Source: Arthrobacter alpinus (GTDB lineage Bacteria > Actinomycetota > Actinomycetes > Actinomycetales > Micrococcaceae). Taken from it: a stretch of 64,000 bases of DNA. Location of the stretch: contig NZ_FNTV01000001.1 in NCBI RefSeq assembly GCF_900105965.1, positions 248,001 to 312,000 of the forward strand. The letters are read 5' to 3'. Positions within the stretch are counted from its first letter, which is position 1. Every line of letters begins with the position of its first letter. The notes under the pieces were generated by a model. That model did not search any database, had not been told where the DNA came from, and saw nothing but the letters and a program-made list of their open reading frames with translations. The position numbers and the translations under genes were made by a program. Positions 7,824-16,853 of the stretch are shown in pieces.

Positions 7824-9467
7824 ATGACGGCTAGTGTGCAGGAGCTTCTTGACACTTTCGCTGTGCCCGGCGCAAATGCTGCCGAGCTCTTGTGCGACCG
7901 GCATCCGGCTGGAGACATTGCCTTGAGCGTTGTCTCCGCCGATCTAAGCAGCGAAGACATTAGTTACGGCGAGCTGCGGGAGAAATCCACGCAGTTCGCC
8001 GCTTCCTTGGCCTCCCTGGGTGTTCGTCGCGGTGATCACGTGGCCACGCTGATGGCCAAATCTGCCGAGCTGGTGATCGCCCTTCTGGGCATCTGGCGGT
8101 TGGGTGCGGTAGATGTGCCCCTCTTCACGGCGTTTGCGCACGACGCCATCGAATTCCGCTTGCAGTCCAGCGGCGCGCGTCTGGTGATCTGCGACGCCGA
8201 CCAGCGACGCAAGCTCCTGCCTCCTGGTGAAGTCCCGACGGACGCCTCGCGTCCTGTGATTGTTGCCCGTGGCGACGCCTTTGGCTACGATCTCTCGCTA
8301 GCCGAGATGACGGCCGGGACGGGCGCCTTTGCCGACACCGAGGCGTACGACGCCGGACCTGTCGCCGTTGGCGGTGGCGGCACCCTTGCGCAACTCTTCA
8401 CGTCTGGAACCACCGGGACACCCAAGGGAGTCCCCATTACCTTGGGCGCGGTGGCCTCCTTTGTTGGCTACCAAAGCTTTGGCCTGGACGTTCGAGATGA
8501 CGATGTTTTCTGGAATGCGGCCGATCCCGGGTGGGCCTACGGGCTGTACTATGCGCTCTTGGCCCCTCTCGCCGCCGGCAACCGCTCGCTGCTCCTGGCG
8601 GCCAGTTTTAGTCCGGACTTGACGTGGGCCGTCTTGGATAAATTCCACGTCACCAACTTCGCGGCCGCCCCCACCGTGTACAGGTCGCTACGGGCAGGAT
8701 CCACACCCGAGAAGTCCCACAGGCTGCGCCGTGCATCGAGTGCTGGCGAGCCCTTGACACCTGATGTCATCGCGTGGAGTCGTGACGCCTTCGGGTTGGA
8801 GGTCCATGACCACTACGGGCAGACAGAACATGGCATGGTGGCGGGCAATGCATGGGCCGAAGGTTTGCAATCGCCCCTGCGCCCCGGCTCCATGGGGGTG
8901 CAGCTGCCGGGATGGAGCGTAGATGTCCTCGCAGACAACGAAGACGTGCCGGCCGCTGATGGAGAGTCCGGACGCGTTGCCATCAACGTGGCAGGAAGCC
9001 CCTTCATGTGGTTTACGGCTTACGTGGATGCACCCGAGAAGACCGCTGAGCGGTACAGCAGCGACGGCCAGTGGTACGTCACTGGGGACACGGGCCGCCG
9101 GGACAAGGACGGTTTCATCTATTTCTCCTCCCGTGATGACGATGTCATCATCATGGCGGGTTACCGCATTGGACCCTTCGACGTGGAATCGGTCCTTGTC
9201 ACGCACCCGAGTGTGGTTGAAGCCGCAGTGATTGGGACACCCGATGAGATTCGTGGTGAAGTCCTCGAAGCGTTCGTGGTGCTTCGTGACCCCACGCTAG
9301 CCTCGGATGAGCTGGTTCTTGAGCTGCAGACGCTCGTGAAGACCCGATTTGCAGCCCACGCCTATCCGCGCCGGGTCCATTTCGTGCCGGAGCTGCCAAA
9401 GACGCCCAGCGGAAAAGTTCAGCGCTATGTCCTGCGCCGTGAACGTGCCGCCATGGGGCGCCCATGA
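7824..9467 (+). CDS. AMP-forming acyl-CoA synthetase
   Basis: The 547-residue enzyme belongs to the ANL adenylate-forming family, which activates a carboxylate with ATP and joins it to CoA. The P-loop-like motif LFTSGTTGTPKG is near residue 190, the YGQTE motif (HDHYGQTEHG) near 333, and GDTGRRDKDGFIYFSSR with the hinge near 420. The catalytic Lys is in PKTPSGKVQR near the C-terminus. Sequence style resembles medium-chain acyl-CoA or acetyl-CoA-like synthetases; the chain length preference cannot be read from sequence. GAGGGAG precedes the ATG. The stop overlaps the next start (ATGA). Confidence 0.9.
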   Translation: MTASVQELLDTFAVPGANAAELLCDRHPAGDIALSVVSADLSSEDISYGELREKSTQFAASLASLGVRRGDHVATLMAKSAELVIALLGIWRLGAVDVPLFTAFAHDAIEFRLQSSGARLVICDADQRRKLLPPGEVPTDASRPVIVARGDAFGYDLSLAEMTAGTGAFADTEAYDAGPVAVGGGGTLAQLFTSGTTGTPKGVPITLGAVASFVGYQSFGLDVRDDDVFWNAADPGWAYGLYYALLAPLAAGNRSLLLAASFSPDLTWAVLDKFHVTNFAAAPTVYRSLRAGSTPEKSHRLRRASSAGEPLTPDVIAWSRDAFGLEVHDHYGQTEHGMVAGNAWAEGLQSPLRPGSMGVQLPGWSVDVLADNEDVPAADGESGRVAINVAGSPFMWFTAYVDAPEKTAERYSSDGQWYVTGDTGRRDKDGFIYFSSRDDDVIIMAGYRIGPFDVESVLVTHPSVVEAAVIGTPDEIRGEVLEAFVVLRDPTLASDELVLELQTLVKTRFAAHAYPRRVHFVPELPKTPSGKVQRYVLRRERAAMGRP

Positions 9468-9877
9468 CTCGGACCGCAGGAGGATCCTTGAAGAATCGCA
9501 TCGCCACGAAGGCCAAGGCCGCCGGAATGGATCCGGCAAGCATCAGGCCAGTGGCGGACGGCACCAACAAAGTTTTGGGGTTTGCCCTTGAAGTGGGCAT
9601 GGTTGCCGCACTTTTGTTTTGGGGCTTCAAACAAGAAAGCCCCTGGCATTTAATTCTGGGCCTAGGCGTACCGGCTGTGGTGGTGGTGTTCTGGGGTGCA
9701 TTCATGGCCCCCCGCAGCGAAAGGCGCCTTAGCCCGGACCTTGTCCGCTGGCTGGCCTTGGGGCTTTTCCTCGCGGCGGCCCTTGCCCTGCTCACCGTTG
9801 GCTCAACAGCTCTGGGCATCGTGATGTTGGTTTTGGCCGCGGCTAATTTCGCCGCATCACTCATCCTTCGAAGCTAG
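9464..9877 (+). CDS. YrdB-like (DUF2568) small membrane protein
   Basis: The 137-residue product has a basic N-terminus and four hydrophobic segments (about residues 38-53, 60-78, 90-110 and 115-133). The pattern GFALEVGMVAALLFWGF and VVFWGAFMAPRSERRL matches the YrdB/DUF2568 family, whose function is unknown. The ATG overlaps the acyl-CoA synthetase stop by 4 bases, so it is probably translated by coupling. A later internal start would shorten the non-conserved N-terminus. Confidence 0.75.
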   Translation: MTRTAGGSLKNRIATKAKAAGMDPASIRPVADGTNKVLGFALEVGMVAALLFWGFKQESPWHLILGLGVPAVVVVFWGAFMAPRSERRLSPDLVRWLALGLFLAAALALLTVGSTALGIVMLVLAAANFAASLILRS

Positions 9878-9921
9878 TACCCGCCCCAAATGAACGGGAC
9901 GGCAAACGCCACCGGTCAGAA

Positions 9922-10677
9922 CTAGCGTGCCGCGGTATAAGGATTCATCAAGGAGCCTCCGGTAACTTCCTGGACGGAACAATCCGGGTGCGATCCCTCC
10001 GAAGCCAGCCACAGCGAGGCCGCAACTTCATCGCTCAAAGTCAAGGGTCCGGCGTCGTTCTTGGCCTGGGGCAGGGCGATTTGCAGGCCGGCGCCAAAGC
10101 GCGGTTGACCCAGGACGGTAACAAGCGTGTCGACACCAATGCCAATCGATTCGAGATGGCGCAGGAGCTCGGGGTCGTGATCGCTGATGCGGCTAATGCG
10201 ACCGGTGTGGCCAGGGTCCAGCTCATCGAGGCGGTGCGACGGGACCATGGTGATGCCACCCTGAGCGTCCGGGATGGGGTCGCCGTGAGGATCGCGGCTT
10301 GGATGCCCCAGCTTGGCGCTCATGCGCTCAATAAAGTTTTCTGAAACAGCGTGTTCAAGCTGTTCGGCCTCGTCGTGAACCTCGTCCCAGCTGTATCCGA
10401 GCTCGCGCACCAAATAAGTTTCCAGCAGCCTGTGCCGGCGCACCATGGACAATGCCAAGGTCAAGCCCTTGGCGGTGAGGTGAATGGGGCTGTAAGGCTC
10501 GTGATCAACCAAGCCCTGGTCCTTGAGCTTGCGCACCATCTCCGAGACCGAGGAGTTTGCCACTCCCAGCCGGGTGGCAAGCGCGCTGGAGGTAATTGGC
10601 TTGTCCTGCCACTCCGTGTAGGCATAAATGACCTTGACGTAGTCTTCGATGCTGGAGGAATTTGCAGAATGTTTCAC
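9922..10677 (-). CDS. mntR: DtxR/MntR-family metal-dependent repressor
   Basis: The 251-residue regulator starts at GTG 10677 (MKHSANSSS), close after a weak AGGG site. Residues about 8-70 form the winged helix (SSALATRLGVANSSVSEMVRKLKDQGLV), followed by the metal-binding and dimerisation domain with HLTAKG, RRHRLLETYL and a C-terminal SH3-like/FeoA-type domain. It follows mntH with a gap of only 17 bases, so the two form an operon. Together with the palindrome upstream of mntH this points to manganese-responsive repression; iron cannot be excluded from the family alone. Confidence 0.85.
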   Translation of the reverse strand: MKHSANSSSIEDYVKVIYAYTEWQDKPITSSALATRLGVANSSVSEMVRKLKDQGLVDHEPYSPIHLTAKGLTLALSMVRRHRLLETYLVRELGYSWDEVHDEAEQLEHAVSENFIERMSAKLGHPSRDPHGDPIPDAQGGITMVPSHRLDELDPGHTGRISRISDHDPELLRHLESIGIGVDTLVTVLGQPRFGAGLQIALPQAKNDAGPLTLSDEVAASLWLASEGSHPDCSVQEVTGGSLMNPYTAAR

Positions 10678-10694
10678 GTTCTCAACCCTACCCG

Positions 10695-11942
10695 CTAGCC
10701 CTGCCCCGTAAAGGTCAACCACAGCAGGAGTGCATTCAGTGCCACAATCAGCACCACACTGATCAGGGCCGCGAGCCGCAGCACCAGCCCGTCCCGGTGT
10801 TCGCCCATGATCTCCTTGCTCGAGGTCAGGCGCAGGAGTGGGATCAAAGCAAAGGGGATGCCGAAACTCAAGACAATCTGACTCACGATCAACGCCCAGG
10901 TGGGATCCACGCCCACCGAAAGCAACACAATGGCAGGCACCAGACTGACAAGACGCCGGGCCTGCAACGGGATCCGGACCTTGAGCAACCCGTGCATAAT
11001 GGTGGCTCCCGCATAGGCGCCCACTGAAGTAGACGCCAGCCCGGAAGCCAGCAGCCCGATCGCAAATACGACGCCGATCACCGGGCCCAAGCTGTTCACG
11101 ATCGCCGCGTGGGCGCCTTCGATGGAGTCCGTACCGGCGATACCTCCCAAGGTCGACGCGGCCAGCAAGAGCATGCCAATGTTGACAGCTCCCGCAAGCA
11201 GGAGGGCAAGGACGACGTCGGCCCGCGTCGCCTTAACGATCTGCCGCAGGCGGGCGGGGGTGCTGCGAGCGTCAGGATGCCTGTCCTTGGCCAGCTGGGA
11301 GTGGAGATAAATGGCGTGTGGCATGACAGTTGCCCCGAGCATGCCCGCGGCCAGCATGATGCTCTCGGAGCCCTGGAATCGGGGCACCAGGCCGCCAACC
11401 ATGCCGGCTGGATCCGGTGGGCTTAGAACGAGTCCGGCCAGGAAGCCGATGGTGACAATGATCAGGAGGAAGATGATGGCTGACTCGAAATACCGCTGGC
11501 CGTGGCGGTTCTGTACCGTCAGCAGTGCCATGGAGCAGACGCCAACAATGAGCCCGCCGACAGGGAGGGGGACGTGAAACAGCAGGTTCAGGGCAATGGC
11601 CCCGCCCACCACTTCGGCAAGATCGGTGGCCATCGCAACAAGCTCCGCCTGAACCCAATACAGGCGCCGGCTTTTGGTCTTGAACCGCCGGCCCAGGTGT
11701 TCGGGCAGTGACCTGCCCGTCACCACGCCCAACTTGGCCGACTGGTACTGCACCAGCATGGCCATGAGGTTGGCGGCAACCAGCACCCACACCAGAAGAT
11801 AGCCGTAGCTTGCCCCGGACGTCAGGTTGGCGGCAACATTCCCGGGATCGACGTAGGCAATGGCAGCCACGAAGGCCGGTCCAAGAAGCAGGACCAAGCC
11901 GCCTCGGGATTTGCGCAGGGGCTTTACCTTGGTTTCGAGCAC
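10695..11942 (-). CDS. mntH: Nramp-family divalent metal transporter MntH
   Basis: This proton-coupled importer of Mn2+ (and Fe2+) has 415 residues and about eleven membrane segments. The metal-binding motif DPGN is at residues 32-35 in the first segment, and MPHAIYLHS marks the sixth, as in bacterial MntH. It is the first gene of a two-gene minus-strand operon with a DtxR/MntR-type repressor, and an operator-like palindrome lies 33 bases upstream of its start. Confidence 0.94.
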   Translation of the reverse strand: MLETKVKPLRKSRGGLVLLLGPAFVAAIAYVDPGNVAANLTSGASYGYLLVWVLVAANLMAMLVQYQSAKLGVVTGRSLPEHLGRRFKTKSRRLYWVQAELVAMATDLAEVVGGAIALNLLFHVPLPVGGLIVGVCSMALLTVQNRHGQRYFESAIIFLLIIVTIGFLAGLVLSPPDPAGMVGGLVPRFQGSESIMLAAGMLGATVMPHAIYLHSQLAKDRHPDARSTPARLRQIVKATRADVVLALLLAGAVNIGMLLLAASTLGGIAGTDSIEGAHAAIVNSLGPVIGVVFAIGLLASGLASTSVGAYAGATIMHGLLKVRIPLQARRLVSLVPAIVLLSVGVDPTWALIVSQIVLSFGIPFALIPLLRLTSSKEIMGEHRDGLVLRLAALISVVLIVALNALLLWLTFTGQG

Positions 11943-11974
11943 TATCAGACCCTTCGAGTTACCTCAACCCATAG

Positions 11975-11990
11975 TTTAGGCATACCGAAA
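11975..11990. promoter_or_regulatory. Operator-like palindrome upstream of mntH
   Basis: TTTAGGCATACCGAAA is an imperfect 16-bp palindrome (TTT-GGCATACC-AAA) of the size and composition of MntR/DtxR-type boxes. It lies where the mntH promoter must be. The assignment to the adjacent regulator is inferred from position. Confidence 0.65.
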
Positions 11991-12043
11991 TAGTAGATCA
12001 AGGGGTCTTCCTTGTCGAGAGGTGGCCGTGCGGGTTCCCTCGG

Positions 12044-12814
12044 CTAGGCCTTGTAGGCGCGCCACGTCTGTGCCACGTAGGGCAAATCGAGGACCTCGCC
12101 CGGTGCGTAACCCAGATGGTCAAACAAGTACCAGCGCATATTGCCCATAACTTTTTCGCGGACCGTCTCGCATGCCTTGAGGTAATAGCTGCGGGATTTC
12201 GCCAGTTCCATGATCTCCTCGGCCGTCACGGCCTGGACCCAGGGTGTGTCCAACGGTTCGGCCAGGGAAAACTCCGGGCCCACCTCCGGACTAAAATCAG
12301 GCTTGTGGACGTCCCCGGCGTGCATGATCCGTGCCAGTCGGTGAACCCAGGGGATTCCGACGTCGAGCTGGTTCCAGATTAGGCCCAGGGTTCCGTTGCT
12401 TCGGAGCACCCGCGCGATCTCCGTGCTGGCAGCCAGCGGGTCGCACCAATGCCAGGCCTGTGCCACAACCACAAGGTCAGCGCTGGCATCGGGGAGGGCC
12501 AGGTGCTCCGCGGTCCCCACCAAAGTGGTGACCTGGGGGAGGTCGGCGGCCAGCTGGGCCAGCATGTCCACCGACGGGTCTACGGCCGTAATGGCCCACC
12601 CGTGGCGGGCCAGCAACTGCGTGTACTTGCCCGTGCCGGCCCCTACGTCCAGGGCCTTCTCAATGTGCTGGCCAGTCTTCTCGACAAGCCAACCCAGGGA
12701 CTCTTCCGGATAGCCCGGGCGGACTCTATGGTAGTGATCGCCGCCAGCAAGGAAAGCCGTTGCCATGTGCTTGCGCCGTTCCGCGTCAAAGACCGGTCCG
12801 CCGGTGCCTGCCAT
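12044..12814 (-). CDS. Class I SAM-dependent methyltransferase
   Basis: The 256-residue product starts at ATG 12814 after CAGGAG. It has the methyltransf_11-type SAM motif LDVGAGTGKYT near residue 52, an acidic loop (AVDPSVDM) and the following VVVAQAWHWCD, which is typical of a widespread subgroup with unknown substrate. The protein is soluble. No neighbouring gene reveals its substrate. Confidence 0.85.
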   Translation of the reverse strand: MAGTGGPVFDAERRKHMATAFLAGGDHYHRVRPGYPEESLGWLVEKTGQHIEKALDVGAGTGKYTQLLARHGWAITAVDPSVDMLAQLAADLPQVTTLVGTAEHLALPDASADLVVVAQAWHWCDPLAASTEIARVLRSNGTLGLIWNQLDVGIPWVHRLARIMHAGDVHKPDFSPEVGPEFSLAEPLDTPWVQAVTAEEIMELAKSRSYYLKACETVREKVMGNMRWYLFDHLGYAPGEVLDLPYVAQTWRAYKA

Positions 12815-12916
12815 GTACGCTCCTGAAAAAGTTGTGCCGGTAGTGCCGTTCAACTTTACCGCGGAGCAGGGCGCGCACCCCTCCCGCGAGGCGAGGCGAT
12901 GCGGCGTCTGGAGGGG

Positions 12917-14329
12917 TCAGTCGGTGGTGCAGGGGGCGGCGCCTGCTGTGCCTGGTGTGTTGGGCGCCCATTCAGGGTATTCCCGCTCGTCGTTGGCCGG
13001 GACCCAGCGGCCGGCGTCGACCACGTAGTCCCAGCCCAAGCCGTCGCGCAGGAGGGCGGCAACGCCGTCGACCAAGCGCTGAGCATCGTCCAGGCGTGAG
13101 CCCACTCCGAAGCTGGCCCGCAGGGAACCAGCCGGCAGGCCGAGGCGGTTCAAGAGTGGGTGTGCGCAGAACTTGCCGTCGCGCACGCCCACTCCGTGTT
13201 CGGCCGAGAGGTAGGCAGCCACCAGCCCTGCGTCGTAGCCCGTGACAGAGAAATTCACGACGCCGATGCTTCCGCACTCCGGATGCGTGTCCGCATCGGA
13301 GAAGAGCGAGTGAACAGTGACGCCCTCGAGTGTTTCAAAAGCGGTGACCAGGTGTTCGCGCAGCAGCTGTTCATGAGTGTGCCACTGATCGGCATCGAGT
13401 TCGGCCAGTATGGAGGCCGCCTTGGCGAGCGTTGCCGCCCCCAGCACGTTGGGGGAGCCGCCTTCATGGCGGGCCGGGCCAATCGTCCAGCTGGTAGATT
13501 CAAGCCGGACTTCCTTCACAGCTCCGCCGCCCGCCAGATGAGGCGCGCCGGAATCGAGCCAGTCCGAACGGCCCACCAGCACGCCTGCTCCAAAGGGTGC
13601 ATAGAGCTTGTGTCCGGAGAACGCAACATAATCAACCCCGGTGGCGCTCAGATCGATCCTCCGGTGTGGGGCCAGCTGTGCGGCGTCCACCACGATCCGG
13701 GCGCCGTAGCGGTGCGCAAGGTCGGCCAGTTCCGCCACGGGCAGCACCTCACCGGTGACGTTCGAGGCGCCGGTGACTGCCAACAGCAACACATTCCCTG
13801 CACGCAGCTGAGTTTCAACCCGGGCCAGCGTGGACGCAATGGACGCAGCCGCAACAACTGAACGGTGCGGCAGTCCCTGCCAGGGAAGCAGGTTTGCGTG
13901 GTGCTCGATGTCCAAATACAGCACCTCGCCGTGGACATTGGACCGGCCCTCCGCGTAACCTCGCGCCTTCAGGATGCTCTCCACGCAGCCAGCCAACAGG
14001 TTCAAGGAGTCAGTGGTGTTGCGAGTGAAAATGACGGTGTCATCCGCGCGTGCCCCCACAAAATCAGCAACGATTCGCCGCGCATTCTCATAGACCGAGG
14101 TGCTTACCTGCGAAGCGAATCCGGCCCCGCGGTGCACACTGGCGTAGAACGGCAAAACCTCGTTCAGGTGTGCAGCCACTTCCTCCACGGCGGGTGCAGA
14201 AGCGGCATAGTCGAGGTTGGCATACCGCACATGTCCGCCCTGAATCAGCGGTGCCGCAAGATCGTGACCCACAACGGGCAGCAGCGGCGACTTCGCCAAA
14301 GAGGTCTTTTCCAACAGGGCATGGCTCAT
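12917..14329 (-). CDS. Class V aminotransferase, cysteine-desulfurase-like, under a SAM-IV riboswitch
   Basis: The 470-residue PLP enzyme starts at ATG 14329 behind AAAGGA. Family marks are NLDYAASAP near the N-terminus, EHHANLLPW with the PLP-stacking His, VVDAAQLAPH with the Asp, and SGHKLYAPFGAGVL with the PLP Lys. Members act on cysteine or related amino acids (desulfurase, selenocysteine lyase or cysteine-type lyase). A SAM-IV riboswitch precedes it, which ties it to sulfur amino acid metabolism. Whether it works in cysteine degradation, methionine supply or sulfur transfer is not visible. Confidence 0.85.
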   Translation of the reverse strand: MSHALLEKTSLAKSPLLPVVGHDLAAPLIQGGHVRYANLDYAASAPAVEEVAAHLNEVLPFYASVHRGAGFASQVSTSVYENARRIVADFVGARADDTVIFTRNTTDSLNLLAGCVESILKARGYAEGRSNVHGEVLYLDIEHHANLLPWQGLPHRSVVAAASIASTLARVETQLRAGNVLLLAVTGASNVTGEVLPVAELADLAHRYGARIVVDAAQLAPHRRIDLSATGVDYVAFSGHKLYAPFGAGVLVGRSDWLDSGAPHLAGGGAVKEVRLESTSWTIGPARHEGGSPNVLGAATLAKAASILAELDADQWHTHEQLLREHLVTAFETLEGVTVHSLFSDADTHPECGSIGVVNFSVTGYDAGLVAAYLSAEHGVGVRDGKFCAHPLLNRLGLPAGSLRASFGVGSRLDDAQRLVDGVAALLRDGLGWDYVVDAGRWVPANDEREYPEWAPNTPGTAGAAPCTTD

Positions 14330-14368
14330 GAGTAAATCCTTTGACACCTTGGACCTGGGGGTGTGCCC

Positions 14369-14485
14369 AAAAGTCCGCGCTTGCCATGACCGCTCCGGTC
14401 TGGCCAGGTCGTCACCCGGGGCACCCCGCCGCGAAAGGAGGGTTGCCGGCCAGCAAACCGGGGTTTAGCGCTGGCACTCGTGACC
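14369..14485 (-). ncRNA. SAM-IV riboswitch
   Basis: Read on the minus strand from 14485, the sequence begins GGTCACGAGTGCCAGCGC and continues with GCTGGCCGGCAACCCTCC and GGGGTGCCCCGGGTGACGACC, ending with the pseudoknot part GGCAAGCGCGGAC. These are the conserved blocks of the actinobacterial SAM-IV aptamer, in order. It lies 40 bases before the start of the class V aminotransferase gene, so it should lower that gene's expression when S-adenosylmethionine is abundant. The control is probably at translation, since no terminator lies between. Confidence 0.92.
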
Positions 14486-14582
14486 TATGCCCAAAAGATT
14501 AGCCCACCGAGAGCCGAAGGCGTGTTTGTTACGCTGCTTGACGCCGGGGGCGCTGCGCAGTGGGAAACCGCGGGAAGGGGGC

Positions 14583-14618
14583 AAAAAAGAACGACGGCGG
14601 AATGCCGCCGTCGTTCTT
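14583..14618 (-). terminator. Rho-independent terminator of hisN
   Basis: On the minus strand AAGAACGACGGCGG pairs perfectly with CCGCCGTCGTTCTT around a 4-base loop and is followed by six T. It lies 27 bases after the hisN stop. Confidence 0.92.
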
Positions 14619-14644
14619 AACTCACTTGTGTTTCAACCTATGAA

Positions 14645-15460
14645 TTAGCCCAGCAGGTCATCCCACTTGGGATTCAGACGGGCAAGAACCTCGGTATGGA
14701 GGATGGAGTTTGTGGCCAGCGCGTTGCCGCCGAAGGGGCCGTCGGCTCCCTCGAGGGAGGTGAATCGCCCGCCTGCCTCCGTGACGATCGGGACTAGAGC
14801 GGCCATGTCATAGAGGTTGAGTTCGGGCTCGCAGGCAATGTCCACTGCACCCTCGGCCACCATGCAGTAGGACCAGAAGTCCCCGTACGCGCGCGTGCGC
14901 CACACGTCGTCGGTGAGTGAGATGAACTCGTCACGGTTGCCGCGCTCGGCCCATCCGGACAAGGAGGAGTAGGACAGTGAGGCGTCCTTGAGCTCGGCGA
15001 CGTTGGAGACCCGGATACGGGTAGCAGCCGCCAGGGACTTGCCCATGTAAGCGCCCGTTCCCTGTGCGGCCCACCAGCGCTTGCCCAATGCCGGTGCGCT
15101 CACCAGGCCAACCACGGGAACACCGTCGTCGACGAGGGCAATCAGCGTTGCCCAGACCGGAACGCCGCGCACAAAGTTCTTGGTGCCATCAATCGGATCG
15201 ATAATCCAGCGCCGTGACCCGTGCCCGCTGCTGCCAAACTCCTCGCCCAAAACAGCATCGCGCGGGCGAACCCGGGCCAGCTGGCTGCGAATGGACTCCT
15301 CGGCAGCCTTGTCGGCATCCGTCACGGGGGTCAGGTCGGGCTTGGTCTCAATTTCCAGGTCAAGGGCCTTGAAACGGGCCATGGTCAGCGAATCCACGCT
15401 GTCCGCCAAAACATGGGCCAGGCGGAGGTCGTCGTTGTACGTCTGGGGTTCAATCGTCAT
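14645..15460 (-). CDS. hisN: Histidinol-phosphatase of the inositol monophosphatase fold (HisN type)
   Basis: The 271-residue enzyme belongs to the Mg-dependent IMPase-like phosphatases. The metal motifs are visible: GEE near residue 73, [12 protein letters not shown] near 84-95, and the distal [13 protein letters not shown] segment. In actinobacteria this type, located with aroA and rsgA, is annotated as histidinol-phosphatase HisN; inositol monophosphatase activity is the alternative. I chose ATG 15460 ([10 protein letters not shown]); an ATG 6 bases upstream is possible. No Shine-Dalgarno site is obvious. A repeat-rich gap of 270 bases separates it from rsgA. Confidence 0.85.
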   Translation of the reverse strand: MTIEPQTYNDDLRLAHVLADSVDSLTMARFKALDLEIETKPDLTPVTDADKAAEESIRSQLARVRPRDAVLGEEFGSSGHGSRRWIIDPIDGTKNFVRGVPVWATLIALVDDGVPVVGLVSAPALGKRWWAAQGTGAYMGKSLAAATRIRVSNVAELKDASLSYSSLSGWAERGNRDEFISLTDDVWRTRAYGDFWSYCMVAEGAVDIACEPELNLYDMAALVPIVTEAGGRFTSLEGADGPFGGNALATNSILHTEVLARLNPKWDDLLG

Positions 15461-15570
15461 GTACATCACGCTATCGCGGTTTGGGCCAAACACGCGTTCC
15501 GACGCCCATTCCGGTGCCTGAACGCCAGCTGAACCTGCGGCAGCCGGAGTTGGCTCCAATTTTGATGGAC

Positions 15571-15695
15571 TTATGCGCTGAACTGGGTCCAGGCAATGCG
15601 CATAACTAAAATCTTGAGATGTTATGCGCACAACCGACCGCGAGTCCTGCGCAAAAGTGTTTATGCGCAGGACTGATGGCGGGTTCAGCGCATAA
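15571..15695. repeat. Cluster of inverted TTATGCGC repeats between rsgA and hisN
   Basis: TTATGCGC or its complement GCGCATAA occurs five times in 125 bases: 15571-15578, 15598-15605, 15622-15629, 15661-15668 and 15688-15695. The copies lie in both orientations, and a further TGCGCA is at 15648-15653. AGTCCTGCGCA (15643-15653) and TGCGCAGGACT (15664-15674) form an 11-bp inverted repeat. The outer copies share the flank CTGAAC. This is a palindromic intergenic element, not coding. Confidence 0.75.
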
Positions 15696-15730
15696 TTTTA
15701 CGGCGGCGGCGCCGAGCCCGGTGTTGCGAA

Positions 15731-16849
15731 CTAATCGATGATGCCCAGTTCCTTTTCTGCGGCACGCCCCTCGGTACGATCGCTGGTGCCAAAGAGGCGG
15801 CGCAGAGATGTCAGGCGTGCCGGGCCTGAGGGGCCCGCGTGACCGTTCGCCACGTAGGGATCCAGACCGCAGTTGACCGCCGCCGTGTCATGTTTGCAGC
15901 CGCGTTCACAATTGTCGGTGCCGGGCTGCAGATCGGGGAAGGCGTGCAGGATCCTGTCCGGGTTGACGTGGGCCAGCCCGAAGGAACGGATACCGGGAGT
16001 ATCGATGATCCAGGAGCCCGGCGCTGCATCCTGCAATCGCAGCGCGAGTGCCGAGGACGAGGTGTGGCGGCCACGGCCCGTCACGGCGTTGACGCCACCG
16101 GTAGCTCTCTGCGAACCTGTCAGGGCATTGACCATGGTGGACTTTCCAACGCCCGAGTGCCCCACCATCACGCTGACCTTGCCGTCAAGGTAGCCGTGAA
16201 GTTGTTCGACGGCGCCGCCTGCGAGCAGTGCGGAGTCGCCGTCGTCGCTGCGGGCGTCGATGCCTGAGGCGCCGTCCGCAGCCGTGCGGCTGATGATGAC
16301 AGTCATGTCCAGGTGTTCGTAATTGGCCAGCAGCTCCGCCGGATCCTTGATGTCAGTCTTGGTGATCAACAGCAGCGGAGCGATGCCGGAATCGTAGGCA
16401 GCCACGAGCGCCCGGTCGATGAAGCCCGTGCGTGGTTCGGGGTTTGCCGCGGCGACCACAATGACCAGCTGATCGGCGTTGGCCACGACAGCGCGCTCAA
16501 CGGGGTCGGTGTCGTCGGCGCTGCGGCGCAGCAGCGTGCGGCGTTCCTCAATCCGAACCAGCCGGGCAAGGCTGTCCGGCTTGCCGGAAACATCGCCCAC
16601 GAGTGCCACGAAATCGCCGGCCACCACTGGATTGCGGCGTAGTTCGCGGGCACGTGCGGCGATCAGGGTGCGTTCGGTGGGCAGGTTCTCATCCACGATG
16701 GCCGTATACCGGCCCCGGTCAACCGTGACGATCCGGCCAATGACTGCATCCTCATGGGCCGGGCGGTCCTTGGTGCGCGGACGGCTGCCTTTCTTGTTGG
16801 CCCTGACCCGGACGTTTGATTCGTCCCAGTTGCTGTAATCCCTTGCCAT
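15731..16849 (-). CDS. rsgA: Ribosome small subunit-dependent GTPase A (RsgA)
   Basis: RsgA is a circularly permuted GTPase that assists 30S maturation. The 372-residue product has an OB-fold at about residues 35-100, the G4-like motif ITKTD near 163, the P-loop GHSGVGKST near 232, and DTPGIRSFGL (G3) near 284. The C-terminal zinc site is CERGCKHDTAAVNC. It starts 4 bases after the aroA stop, so it is in the same transcript. Confidence 0.95.
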   Translation of the reverse strand: MARDYSNWDESNVRVRANKKGSRPRTKDRPAHEDAVIGRIVTVDRGRYTAIVDENLPTERTLIAARARELRRNPVVAGDFVALVGDVSGKPDSLARLVRIEERRTLLRRSADDTDPVERAVVANADQLVIVVAAANPEPRTGFIDRALVAAYDSGIAPLLLITKTDIKDPAELLANYEHLDMTVIISRTAADGASGIDARSDDGDSALLAGGAVEQLHGYLDGKVSVMVGHSGVGKSTMVNALTGSQRATGGVNAVTGRGRHTSSSALALRLQDAAPGSWIIDTPGIRSFGLAHVNPDRILHAFPDLQPGTDNCERGCKHDTAAVNCGLDPYVANGHAGPSGPARLTSLRRLFGTSDRTEGRAAEKELGIID

Positions 16850-16853
16850 GGTC

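Noticed and set aside
15571..15695. CRISPR array
   Set aside because: The repeats are 8-11 bases, in both orientations and unevenly spaced; no cas genes are present.
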